From SAR324 cluster bacterium (GTDB taxonomy: Bacteria > SAR324 > NAC60-12): a DNA stretch of 64,000 bases. A program made the translations under genes and the position numbers. The notes below the pieces were generated by a model. It did no database searches, was not told the origin of the DNA, and worked only from the letters and a program-made list of their open reading frames with translations. The stretch spans positions 124,001 through 188,000 of the forward strand of contig JACNJW010000039.1 in assembly GCA_014382365.1 (NCBI GenBank). Direction: 5' to 3'. Shown here piece after piece: positions 17,153 through 23,949 of this stretch. How positions within the stretch are numbered: the first letter of the stretch is position 1; the number at the start of each line of letters is the position of its first letter.

Positions 17153-18031
17153 ATGAGATCAGTAATTCAAGAAGAATTATTTGGTGCAGAACAATATACG
17201 TGTTTATGCAGTGTCTGCAGAGGAGAATTCCCACGCTCTTTAGAATTTTTCCCACAAGGTCGTTGTCATGATAAGCTGGCCTCATTTTGTAGGAAATGTG
17301 CAAATGTTCGTGCACAGGTTCTTCAATCTGTAAAAGAAAGCGAAGAACTTTTGTCTCAACTGAACCTGCTGGATAAAAAATGTGAAGAATGTGGAAGTAC
17401 TAAAGAGTTACGCGAATTTTACATGTCTTCACATTCTCCTGATGGTAAAACTTCTTGCTGTAAAAATTGTATTGATGCAAAATCTGTTGAGAGGCAGATG
17501 CGTCAGCAGCGTCTGGGAGATTTGGCATGGGCGGTCTATTTCATTCAGGATTCACGTAATAATAAAGTTAAAATAGGAACATGTGATGATCCTTTTTTGA
17601 CTCTGACCAACCTCCAAAAAGGTTCATCTGAAACTTTACATTTACTGGTCAGCCACGAAGCAGGTCAAAAAGATGCAGCTGAAAATATTGAAAGTACTCT
17701 GCACAGTCTATTTCAAACTCATCATACAGGCAACGGCTGGTTTGAAATGGTACCCTCTCTGGAACAGTACATTTCACTGCTTGAGCAAGGTGATTTCGAA
17801 AAAGCCGAAATTCTGCTCAAACCTAAAATGAACTCACAGGATACGGTTACAGAAAAAAATCTTCGGAAAGACAGTACAAAAGAGACTATTGTTGTTGAAG
17901 GCCAGAAATTTCCCAGTCTTGCTGCTGCCGCCAATGCAACCGGTTATACTGCAGAGCAGTTGAAAAAGCACCTCCAGACCTCAGAAGAAGTTGATACTAC
18001 TCCGACCTCAAATCGGCAAAAAATTGGTTGA
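17153..18031 (+). CDS. Two-zinc-finger protein with GIY-YIG-like (T5orf172/MUG113) domain and NUMOD1-like tail
   Basis: 292 residues. Two CxxC-x(22-23)-CxxC zinc modules stand in tandem (C19/C22 with C46/C49; C77/C80 with C103/C106). The second has the phage-type pattern CEECGSTKELREFY...CCKNC. A domain at ~125-205 with WAVYFIQ, KVKIGTCDDP, LTNLQKG, LHSLF and GNGWFEM resembles the GIY-YIG-related T5orf172/MUG113 family, but the position normally holding the catalytic Arg reads FLTLTNLQ, so nuclease activity is doubtful. The tail at ~245-275 (VVEGQKFPSLAAAANATGYT) resembles the NUMOD1 DNA-binding helix-turn-helix seen on homing nucleases. It is 24 bases upstream of the methyltransferase. Likely DNA-binding; biological role unknown. 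Confidence 0.6.
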   Translation: MRSVIQEELFGAEQYTCLCSVCRGEFPRSLEFFPQGRCHDKLASFCRKCANVRAQVLQSVKESEELLSQLNLLDKKCEECGSTKELREFYMSSHSPDGKTSCCKNCIDAKSVERQMRQQRLGDLAWAVYFIQDSRNNKVKIGTCDDPFLTLTNLQKGSSETLHLLVSHEAGQKDAAENIESTLHSLFQTHHTGNGWFEMVPSLEQYISLLEQGDFEKAEILLKPKMNSQDTVTEKNLRKDSTKETIVVEGQKFPSLAAAANATGYTAEQLKKHLQTSEEVDTTPTSNRQKIG

Positions 18032-18055
18032 GCGCTGATTCTACATGAAAACACC

Positions 18056-18691
18056 ATGAGCGGTAGTTTTTATTCTAAATTTATCTTTCCCTATCTTTGT
18101 GAATTAACCATGTCCGGAAAGTCACTTAGTACTTTTCGCCTTGATACACTACAGGAAACCAGCGGTCAAGTTTTGGAAATAGGTTTTGGAACAGGACTAA
18201 ATCTTCCGCATTATCCTGATTCTGTTTACGAAATTGATGCAGTTGATGTAAACCCTCAAATGCATCATCTGGCCCAGAAAAGAATAGCAAACTCCAAAAT
18301 TATTGTGACAAATTACGTTTTATCCGGAGAGCAGCTGCCGATGGATGATGCAAGTTATGACTATGTAACCTGCACCTTTACCTTGTGCAGTATTCCGGAT
18401 GTTAAGCAGGCCTTAAGCGAGATTAACCGTGTGTTGAAACCTGGTGGGGTTTTTGTGTTTTTGGAACATGGTTTAAGTGATGTTAAATCCGTGCAGACTT
18501 GGCAGCATCGTCTTAATCCTTTGCAAAAAAGGATTGGTGACGGCTGTCATCTCAATCGTAAAATTGATGATTTAGTTCAAGATTCCTCCTTTGTATTAAC
18601 CTCTTTAAACCGTTTCCAACTTCCGTCTGTTCCACGTTTCCTCGGACATTGCTATCAGGGGATTGCCACTAAAAGCCAGAGCAAAGTTTGA
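18056..18691 (+). CDS. Class I SAM-dependent methyltransferase
   Basis: 211 residues of the UbiE/METTL7-like methyltransferase group. Motif I is VLEIGFGTGLNLPHYP near residue 40, the acidic loop is IDAVDVNPQMHHLAQKR, motif II/III is LPMDDASYDYVTCTFTLCSI, and LSEINRVLKPGGVFVFLEHG is the post-motif. Later residues (QKRIGDGCHLNRKID) resemble METTL7/phospholipid-type members. It follows the zinc-finger gene by 24 bases and probably shares its transcript. Substrate is not evident; thiols and lipids are possible for this subgroup. Confidence 0.8.
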   Translation: MSGSFYSKFIFPYLCELTMSGKSLSTFRLDTLQETSGQVLEIGFGTGLNLPHYPDSVYEIDAVDVNPQMHHLAQKRIANSKIIVTNYVLSGEQLPMDDASYDYVTCTFTLCSIPDVKQALSEINRVLKPGGVFVFLEHGLSDVKSVQTWQHRLNPLQKRIGDGCHLNRKIDDLVQDSSFVLTSLNRFQLPSVPRFLGHCYQGIATKSQSKV

Positions 18692-18754
18692 GAGTGTGTA
18701 GTTAGAATATATTTCTACAGTAAAATTGTTCAACTCTGTTCTACAAAAAATGAG

Positions 18755-18783
18755 TTGAAAAATAAGATAGAATCGGCTAGAAT
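18755..18783 (+). promoter_or_regulatory. Good sigma-70 promoter ahead of the candidate selenoprotein ORF
   Basis: TTGAAA at 18755-18760 and TAGAAT at 18778-18783 are separated by the ideal 17 bases. Initiation would fall near 18790, leaving a leader of about 25 bases before the ATG at 18815. It argues that the tiny ORF is independently transcribed and is not just read-through from the methyltransferase. No strong ribosome-binding sequence is seen. Confidence 0.5.
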
Positions 18784-18814
18784 GTACAGACTTTCATCTT
18801 ACAGCGAAATCACA

Positions 18815-18982
18815 ATGGACTGGTCTTTTATTATCTTTCTTGCAGTATGGATTGTACTGCAATTATGGGTTTTCCCCAAACTCGGCATACCCACCTGAGG
18901 CAGCACAAACTCTTGCCGCGTGCCGGAAAGTAAAAATACAACTGAATCTGCAGAATTAGTTGAAGACTCAAAAAAAGTCTAA
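18815..18982 (+). CDS. Candidate small membrane selenoprotein, 55 aa with in-frame TGA (residue 28)
   Basis: From the ATG the frame encodes MDWSFIIFLAVWIVLQLWVF, one membrane helix, then PKLGIPT. It then meets TGA at 18896-18898 and stays open as GSTNSCRVPESK plus a charged tail, ending in TAA at 18980-18982. The PKLGIPT-x...SC-x-VP arrangement resembles, from memory, a family of tiny membrane proteins with a Cys at the TGA position (LPKLGVPTC...SC). That suggests TGA is read as selenocysteine, making a Sec-x5-Cys pair. A five-pair hairpin starts directly after TGA (GGCAG with TTGCC) and an alternative GCAC/GTGC stem overlaps it; neither is a clear bacterial SECIS. If TGA is a plain stop, the product is a 27-residue helix. 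A promoter at 18755 supports expression. Confidence 0.5.
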
Positions 18983-19082
18983 CAAAGTTTCATCCTCTTT
19001 AATTCCTTTTTAGTTTAAAGTTTCCTCCTGTTATTCCGGCCAATCAAGACCATAGATTCGATTGTGCTAATTAGTATTCTGT

Positions 19083-19178
19083 GCAGATATAGTCTTGATC
19101 TAAGTACACCACTGGAAGCCGTTGCCTATTTGCCTAAAGTTTAGGTTCTCATTTTAGTGTTGACAAACACAATAACTG
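19083..19178. repeat. Left flanking repeat of the arsenic island
   Basis: This ~96-base segment matches 23749-23842 in direct orientation. The first 22 bases differ at one or two positions, a ~25-base middle part has diverged, and the last ~48 bases match with few differences. It contains two dyads: CCTAAA-G-TTTAGG (19133-19145) and GTGTT-GACA-AACAC (19157-19170), the latter over a TTGACA hexamer. In this copy no good -10 follows, because the sequence changes right after the repeat. It abuts the end of arsA (stop at 19185). It probably marks the left boundary of an insertion. Confidence 0.75.
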
Positions 19179-19184
19179 AATATT

Positions 19185-20948
19185 TTACTGACTTGGGTGC
19201 TCTGTTGCACAAAGGGTTTTGAGTTTTTCGGCTCCGACAGGCTCTATCGCTTGCATCGGTACAACAGCATAGCGGCTAGATAGGTTGTCACGTACACAGG
19301 TAATTTGCTCTTGCTCTGAGAGGGACCGTTTTTGCAGTAACGGCTGGCGGGTTTGGGCTACAGCAAGACTGGAGTTTATCACCCATCCCCATGGTTCGAT
19401 GCCCGCACGGCGGAGATCATTCTGCAAATGCGAAGCCTCTAAGACGGGCGTTGTTTCAGGCAAGGTGACTATCATTATTTTTGTTTGCTGCGGATCTTGC
19501 AGCCGCATCATGGGAGTAATTAATCGCATTGCATTAGAGCTGCCTTGATGGCGAATAATGTCTTTGTGGTACGAACCCGTGGCATCCAACAACAATAATG
19601 TGTGCCCTGTGGGTGCTGTGTCCATAATGACAAATTGCTTGCTGCTTTCACGAATAACCCGTGAGAATGCCTGAAAAACGGCAATTTCTTCAGTGCAGGG
19701 TGAGCGCAGGTCTTCTTCGAGCATCGCCCGAGCTTGGTCATCCAGGTTTTTCCCTTTGGTAGCCATTACGTGTGCACGGTAGTCGGACGTTTCAGTCTCA
19801 GGGTCAATACGGCTCACAGTCAATCCTATGTGGTCACCACCAAGAGTATCGGTGATATGTGCCGCTGGATCGGTGGTGGTCAGCAACACTTTATGTCCAC
19901 GAGCAGCTAATTCAGTAGCTACTGCAGCTGCTAAGGTGGTTTTGCCGACCCCGCCTTTGCCCATAAACATGACTAAACCTTTGCCCGGTGCTGCAATATC
20001 GTCCACTAGAGCGCCGAGAGTCGGAAAGTCGCTGTCTGCGTCCGGCATCTGCGAGGCATCACACTGGTCCGGGGCTCCGTGAGCAAAACGTTTCAGGGCT
20101 TCAAGACCCACAAGATTTTCTGAACGCAGGGGGAACACCTTGCTGGGCAAGGACTTGACTGCTTCTGCCATACCTTCCATGGCATCGAGATCACGCTGCA
20201 GTAAGGCCGCAGATAGAGGGTCGCCATCAGTCTCAGTAGGCATCATGCCATTAATGGCAAGTTGTTGATTGTTAATACCAATAGACGCCAATTCCACTGA
20301 AGTGCGCCCCACTTCAGCCAGTGCAGAACTACGTGGCCGTGCCACTAATATCAGCCGTGTGGTGGAAGCATCAGACAAACGTTCAACTGCCGCAGCGTAT
20401 CTGTCGCGTTGTTTCTCCAAGCCGGCCAGGGGGCCAAGACATGAGGCATCCCCTTTTCCTTGCTCAAGGAAACCTGACCATGCACCCGGCAATTTCAACA
20501 TGCGAATGGTGTGGCCTGTGGGTGCAGTATCAAATACCACATGATCATAACGCTCTACGAGGTCATTGTCCGTTAGCAGTGCAGTGAATTCATCAAAGGC
20601 AGCAATTTCCACTGTGCAGGCACCTGATAGTTGCTCCTCAATACTTTTGAGAGCTTCTTCAGGCAAAATCCTGCGCATGGGGCCAACAATTCGCTCACGA
20701 TACACAGCAGCAGCTTCTTCAGGGTTAATTTCAATGGCATCTAAACCTTCCAGGTTATTTATTGGGGTAATTTTATTACCAATATCAGTTTCAAATACCT
20801 GCCCGACATTGGAGGCAGGGTCGGTGCTGACCAGCAGTACTTTTTTAGCTTGGCTGGCTAAATTCAAGCTGGTTGCACAAGCGAGTGAAGTTTTGCCTAC
20901 ACCACCTTTGCCCGTAAAAAATACGAATTTTGGAAGATCTTTAAACAT
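19185..20948 (-). CDS. arsA: Arsenite-activated ATPase ArsA
   Basis: 587 residues with two homologous ATPase halves, each with a deviant Walker A, GKGGVGKTSLA at 13-23 and GKGGVGKTTLA at 330-340, and each with a DTAPTGHT switch. The three metal-site cysteines of E. coli ArsA are conserved as C111 (GACTVEIAAFDEF), C170 (GDASCLGPL) and C418 (SPCTEEIAVFQAF). ArsA binds As(III)/Sb(III) and normally powers the ArsB membrane pump. It lies about 145 bases downstream of arsD in the same direction. No arsB or acr3 is in the island, so the membrane partner must be elsewhere or a different one must be used. Confidence 0.95.
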   Translation of the reverse strand: MFKDLPKFVFFTGKGGVGKTSLACATSLNLASQAKKVLLVSTDPASNVGQVFETDIGNKITPINNLEGLDAIEINPEEAAAVYRERIVGPMRRILPEEALKSIEEQLSGACTVEIAAFDEFTALLTDNDLVERYDHVVFDTAPTGHTIRMLKLPGAWSGFLEQGKGDASCLGPLAGLEKQRDRYAAAVERLSDASTTRLILVARPRSSALAEVGRTSVELASIGINNQQLAINGMMPTETDGDPLSAALLQRDLDAMEGMAEAVKSLPSKVFPLRSENLVGLEALKRFAHGAPDQCDASQMPDADSDFPTLGALVDDIAAPGKGLVMFMGKGGVGKTTLAAAVATELAARGHKVLLTTTDPAAHITDTLGGDHIGLTVSRIDPETETSDYRAHVMATKGKNLDDQARAMLEEDLRSPCTEEIAVFQAFSRVIRESSKQFVIMDTAPTGHTLLLLDATGSYHKDIIRHQGSSNAMRLITPMMRLQDPQQTKIMIVTLPETTPVLEASHLQNDLRRAGIEPWGWVINSSLAVAQTRQPLLQKRSLSEQEQITCVRDNLSSRYAVVPMQAIEPVGAEKLKTLCATEHPSQ

Positions 20949-21093
20949 AAGAAGTCCTTTACATGATTAATAGAGAGTGCTCTAGTATCAGAGCCGAAAA
21001 GCCCAATGGATTGGAGAAAGATGGCCATAACTGCGCATGGCCACATTTTTGATAAAGGTATGAGTATGAGGCCTTGCCCTTGGGTTGGTCAAT

Positions 21094-21540
21094 TTAACAG
21101 CAACCGGAGGATGTTTTTGTTTGCTCATTCCCTGAGTCATCACAGCAACCGGAGGATGCTTTTGTTTGCTCATTTCCTGCGTCATCACAGCAACTGCTAC
21201 CAGCTGTAGTTTTGCCAGGCGTAGTGGCTCCGGCATGATCGACACCCACCATTTGTGCCAGCTCGCCTCGGTCTGGGTAGCGGCCAAAGCTCTGCATTGA
21301 GTCATCTACAATGATCACTGGCAGGCCCTCAGTTCCGGCGCCATCCAGCACCATTTTTACTTGAGAATTGTCAGCAAACAGTGCTGGTTCTTGGGATAAG
21401 TTAATACGCACTACCTCGGTACCTTGGCTTTTTAGCCAATCCAAGTCTGCGGCAAAATCAACTAGATTTTGATCCAATTCGACACCACAAATTCCAGTAG
21501 AGCAGCACATTGCTGGATCATAAACGGTTACTTTAGTCAT
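21094..21540 (-). CDS. arsD: Arsenic metallochaperone ArsD with extended Cys-pair tail
   Basis: 148 residues with a thioredoxin-like core. Cys12-Cys13-x4-Cys18 (AMCCSTGICG) is identical in spacing to the As(III)-binding site of characterised ArsD, which passes As(III) from glutathione to ArsA. LPVIIVDDSMQSFGRYPDRGEL is also typical. The tail holds three Cys-Cys pairs created by a 15-residue tandem repeat (CCDDxGNEQTKxSSG), more regular than the two pairs of the R773 protein. Its ATG lies inside the end of the patB-like gene (8-base overlap, 21533-21540), with AGGA upstream, so the two are translationally coupled. Confidence 0.95.
   Translation of the reverse strand: MTKVTVYDPAMCCSTGICGVELDQNLVDFAADLDWLKSQGTEVVRINLSQEPALFADNSQVKMVLDGAGTEGLPVIIVDDSMQSFGRYPDRGELAQMVGVDHAGATTPGKTTAGSSCCDDAGNEQTKASSGCCDDSGNEQTKTSSGCC
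21097..21194 (-). repeat. 45-base tandem repeat coding the ArsD Cys-rich tail
   Basis: Two near-identical 45-base units (starting at 21097 and 21142) and the beginning of a third (21187) encode CCDDxGNEQTKxSSG twice plus a closing Cys pair. The period is a multiple of three, so copy-number change would add or remove Cys pairs without a frameshift. Confidence 0.8.
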
Positions 21541-22747
21541 TAGAGTTTTCCTGTATTTGATTTAGATTTAATTGAGAGATTGCTGTTTTCAACAGCCCCA
21601 TTGCTTGCGTTAGCTCCGCCCGGGTACAGGCGATATTAAGACGTGCAAACCCTTCCCCTTCCACGCCAAATGCTGGCCCACGGGTTACGGCCCAGCGCGC
21701 TTGTTGACGCAAAAATGTGTCCAACTGCGCCGGCGTTAAATCAAGCCTGCGAAAGTCTAACCATAATAAGAAGGTCCCATCTGGTTCAATCAGTTGAACC
21801 TGTGGGTGCCCATGCAGGTGCTCTCGCACTAGCGCTAAATTGCCTTCTAAATAGGTCAGTACTTCTGCTAACCATGGACCTCCACTGGTATAAGCCGCCT
21901 CCATGGCCACACTGGCAAAGGCATTATTTTTATTCACAGTTAGGCGGCTATTTTCCACCTGAAAAGCCTTACGACGCTCATCATTAGAGATTACCGTAAA
22001 GGCACTGCAACAGGCGGCAATATTAAAACTCTTAGCCGGTGACAAGCAGGTGATACTATTGTTGGCGTAGGCTGGGCCAAGGGCTGCAAAGGGCGTGTAG
22101 GTGTGGCCGTTAAAAGTAATATCACCATGTATTTCATCGCTGACCACCAACACATTGTGACACCCGCAGATGTCTCCTAACTGCTTCAGCTCGTCTCTGT
22201 TCCACACACGACCCACGGGATTATGTGGATTACACAAATACAGCATTTTCGTATACGGTTCTGCAGCTAAGCGCTCTAGACCCCCAAAATCCATGCTGTA
22301 GCGGCCGTTGTCCAACCGTAACGGATTGCTGACTAAACAGCGATTGTTTTCGTTTAGTATGTCGTAAAAATCAAAAAACACAGGAGGTTGAACGATTACG
22401 CCATCACCCGGCTCAGTGAATAAAGATGCCGCAATGGCCAGAATATTAAGCACGTTAGGGGCCCGTAAGATATGATCTGCCTCCACTTGCCAACGGTGCC
22501 GCTTGTGCAGCCAGCCAGTTAGCGCCGGCAGCAGAGCACTGGGTACTGTTTCATATCCAAACACACCATGATCCAGCCTTGTTTGCATGGCCCTAAGCAC
22601 TGGCTCTGGCACTTTGTAGTTCATGTCTGCAACCCCAGCAGCAAACAATTTTTCCCCATCCTTACCCAATACTATGGAATGGGTTTTTAAGGCTGGAACC
22701 TCGCGCCGATTTATGACTTGATCTAAGTGATGAACATTTTGACTCAT
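21533..22747 (-). CDS. PatB/MalY-type C-S lyase (PLP aminotransferase fold)
   Basis: About 404 residues of fold-type I PLP enzymes, PatB/MalY branch. Visible blocks are the N-terminal GVADMNYKVPEPVLRAM, the substrate loop GVFGYETVPSALLPALTGWL, NPHNPVGRVWNRDEL, VVSDEIHGDI and the Schiff-base lysine in LSPAKSFNIAA; the C-terminal Arg is in FARLNIACTRAEL. Family members cleave the C-S bond of cystathionine, cysteine or related thioethers, releasing a thiol or sulfide. The ATG at 22747 is preferred; an in-frame TTG at 22762 is possible. It is first in the patB-arsD-arsA operon, an unusual partner for arsenic genes; a role in supplying thiol or sulfide, or in cleaving S-conjugates, is only inference. 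Confidence 0.85.
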   Translation of the reverse strand: MSQNVHHLDQVINRREVPALKTHSIVLGKDGEKLFAAGVADMNYKVPEPVLRAMQTRLDHGVFGYETVPSALLPALTGWLHKRHRWQVEADHILRAPNVLNILAIAASLFTEPGDGVIVQPPVFFDFYDILNENNRCLVSNPLRLDNGRYSMDFGGLERLAAEPYTKMLYLCNPHNPVGRVWNRDELKQLGDICGCHNVLVVSDEIHGDITFNGHTYTPFAALGPAYANNSITCLSPAKSFNIAACCSAFTVISNDERRKAFQVENSRLTVNKNNAFASVAMEAAYTSGGPWLAEVLTYLEGNLALVREHLHGHPQVQLIEPDGTFLLWLDFRRLDLTPAQLDTFLRQQARWAVTRGPAFGVEGEGFARLNIACTRAELTQAMGLLKTAISQLNLNQIQENSND

Positions 22748-23227
22748 TCTGCTAACGGACAATTAAAGGTTTTGGTGGCCGTGATCGTCCCTAACAACGG
22801 CACCACTAAAAACATCGCAACATTCCCACCTGTAAGGTTCTCGTCCAGATTACCCAAGCCAACTACGGTACTAATTAAAATTGTGTGACCAGCCATTTGG
22901 CGAATAGTTTAGGCTGCACATTTTCTGACCTATCAAGGCTGTCTAGCGAATTACATAATACGTTAATACGGCAAGTGACGAAATAATTATATGTATTTAA
23001 TCACGTGGCTGAAATTATGTCAAGACTTGTTTATTCGGTTATTATCAATATATAATGCCCTCTGTATCCAACCTCAACCTATTATGAGTGCGGGAAGAGA
23101 CATGAACAATGTATTTTCAGGCCCCAGTGCCCTGTGCGGTTTCCTTGACCCAGAGAAACACTCAACCTGCACATATTTGCACTTCCAGCCAGCCTAAAAC
23201 TGCTCACTGTACGAAACACATACCACT
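22748..23227. promoter_or_regulatory. Divergent control region between patB-like gene and arsR
   Basis: 480 bases without an accepted gene. A plus-strand promoter is suggested by TTGTTT at 23027 and TATAAT at 23051 (18 apart). The -10 lies in a dyad, ATTAT-caatat-ATAAT (23041-23056), a candidate ArsR operator. A second small dyad, AAATA...TATTT, is at 22981-22998. The arsR leader would then be about 165 bases and holds a possible 31-codon ORF at 23102-23197. The minus-strand promoter was not identified. Confidence 0.35.
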
Positions 23228-23560
23228 ATGAACCAACAACACGCCATTGAGGCTTTTTCTGCCCTTGCTCAAGATTCCCGAGTAGAAATCTATCGGATGC
23301 TCGTACGTTGTTCACCAGCAACCATGCGTGCGGGAGAAATTTCCACAAAACTCAACATCATACCTTCAACTTTATCAGGCCACTTGGCGGTATTAAAGCG
23401 TGCGGGACTATTATACTCAAAGCGTCAACAGCGGGAAATATTGTACTCTGCCAATATCAGCGCAATGAATAAACTCATCAGCTTTATGTTACAGGATTGC
23501 TGCAATGGCCAAATGGGCAACTGCAAGCAGATTTTAGAGTTATTAGATCCCAAACCCTAG
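23228..23560 (+). CDS. arsR: Arsenic-responsive ArsR/SmtB-family repressor
   Basis: 110 residues with a winged helix-turn-helix; the recognition helix is in NIIPSTLSGHLAVLKRAGLL and the wing is SKRQQREILYSAN. It lacks the ELCVC motif in the DNA-binding helix used by E. coli-type ArsR. Instead it has a C-terminal cluster C91-C92-x6-C99 (DCCNGQMGNC), like the alternative As(III) site known from Acidithiobacillus ferrooxidans ArsR (Cys-Cys plus one Cys shortly after). As(III) binding should release the protein from DNA. It is divergent from the patB-arsD-arsA operon across 480 bases and probably represses both directions. Confidence 0.92.
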   Translation: MNQQHAIEAFSALAQDSRVEIYRMLVRCSPATMRAGEISTKLNIIPSTLSGHLAVLKRAGLLYSKRQQREILYSANISAMNKLISFMLQDCCNGQMGNCKQILELLDPKP

Positions 23561-23748
23561 AGTTGCATATTCCGGTACTAATGAACATCTACAGAATTAT
23601 GGATACAGTTTGCCAAATACACTCAATTGCATGAAACAGCTTTTGCTCCTCGTTATGATCGCTTCAGTATAATTCCAGGTTTCCTTCTCCGGTGCCTTAA
23701 TTCTGTATTTTGTACCTACAGGAGGGCCAGTCGTTTCTACCATCCGAA
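23561..23748. other. Non-coding junction right of arsR
   Basis: 188 bases between the arsR stop and the right flanking repeat (the full gene-free gap runs to 23949). No ORF, tRNA or strong terminator was seen. A weak similarity (a TTTCCT...CCGG stretch near 23677-23695) to the sequence preceding the left repeat (about 19019-19040) hints that the repeated element once extended further upstream. Confidence 0.3.
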
Positions 23749-23842
23749 GCAGATATAGTCTTGATTTAAGAACTTCAAGAATCCTTTGTCATTTTGCCTA
23801 AAGTTAAGGTTCTCATTTTATTGTTGACAAACACAATAACTG
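23749..23842. repeat. Right flanking repeat of the arsenic island
   Basis: Direct copy of 19083-19178. It begins GCAGATATAGTCTTGAT and ends TTGACAAACACAATAACTG. The upstream dyad is partly decayed here (CCTAAAGTTAAGG), while TGTT-GACA-AACA (23822-23833) is kept. In this copy the repeat runs directly into a functional-looking promoter for the Sel1 gene, so it is probably the copy in its original setting. Confidence 0.75.
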
Positions 23843-23852
23843 GGTCTATAAC
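23824..23852 (+). promoter_or_regulatory. Strong sigma-70 promoter for the Sel1-repeat gene
   Basis: A perfect TTGACA (23824-23829) and TATAAC (23847-23852) are spaced by 17 bases. The -35 lies in the right repeat and inside a TGTT-GACA-AACA dyad, which could be an operator. Initiation near 23859 would give a leader of about 90 bases with AAGGGGG just before the ATG at 23950. Confidence 0.65.
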
Positions 23853-23949
23853 CTAGTTTAAAATAGCATTTTTCAAAATGCTGAGACAGTTTAGTCTGTA
23901 TTGTTGTTGAGAGTTAACCAGAGAACTAACTCTGAATCAAGGGGGTATT

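Larger units (their letters stand above)
19083..23842. mobile_element. Putative horizontally acquired arsenic island bounded by direct repeats
   Basis: The segment between the two ~95-base direct repeats holds patB-like, arsD and arsA on the minus strand and arsR on the plus strand. The coding sequence is visibly richer in G+C than the genes on both sides; for example, 20041-20100 is 37 of 60 G or C. Its intergenic style also differs. No integrase, transposase or tRNA is present, so the mode of movement is unknown. Homologous exchange between repeats, or an old insertion with target duplication, would both fit. Confidence 0.55.

Noticed and set aside
20988..21305. Minus-strand 105-codon ORF with repeated segments
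   Set aside because: It is an alternate frame of the arsD tail repeat; the arsD frame has the conserved Cys sites.
22991..23197. 68-codon plus-strand ORF upstream of arsR
   Set aside because: It runs through the candidate promoter (23027-23056), has no ribosome site and no recognisable composition; only its last 31 codons are kept as a weak leader-ORF remark.
19083..23842. Island as a tRNA-targeted integrative element or IS transposition unit
   Set aside because: No tRNA, integrase, transposase or terminal inverted repeats were seen; only direct repeats are supported.
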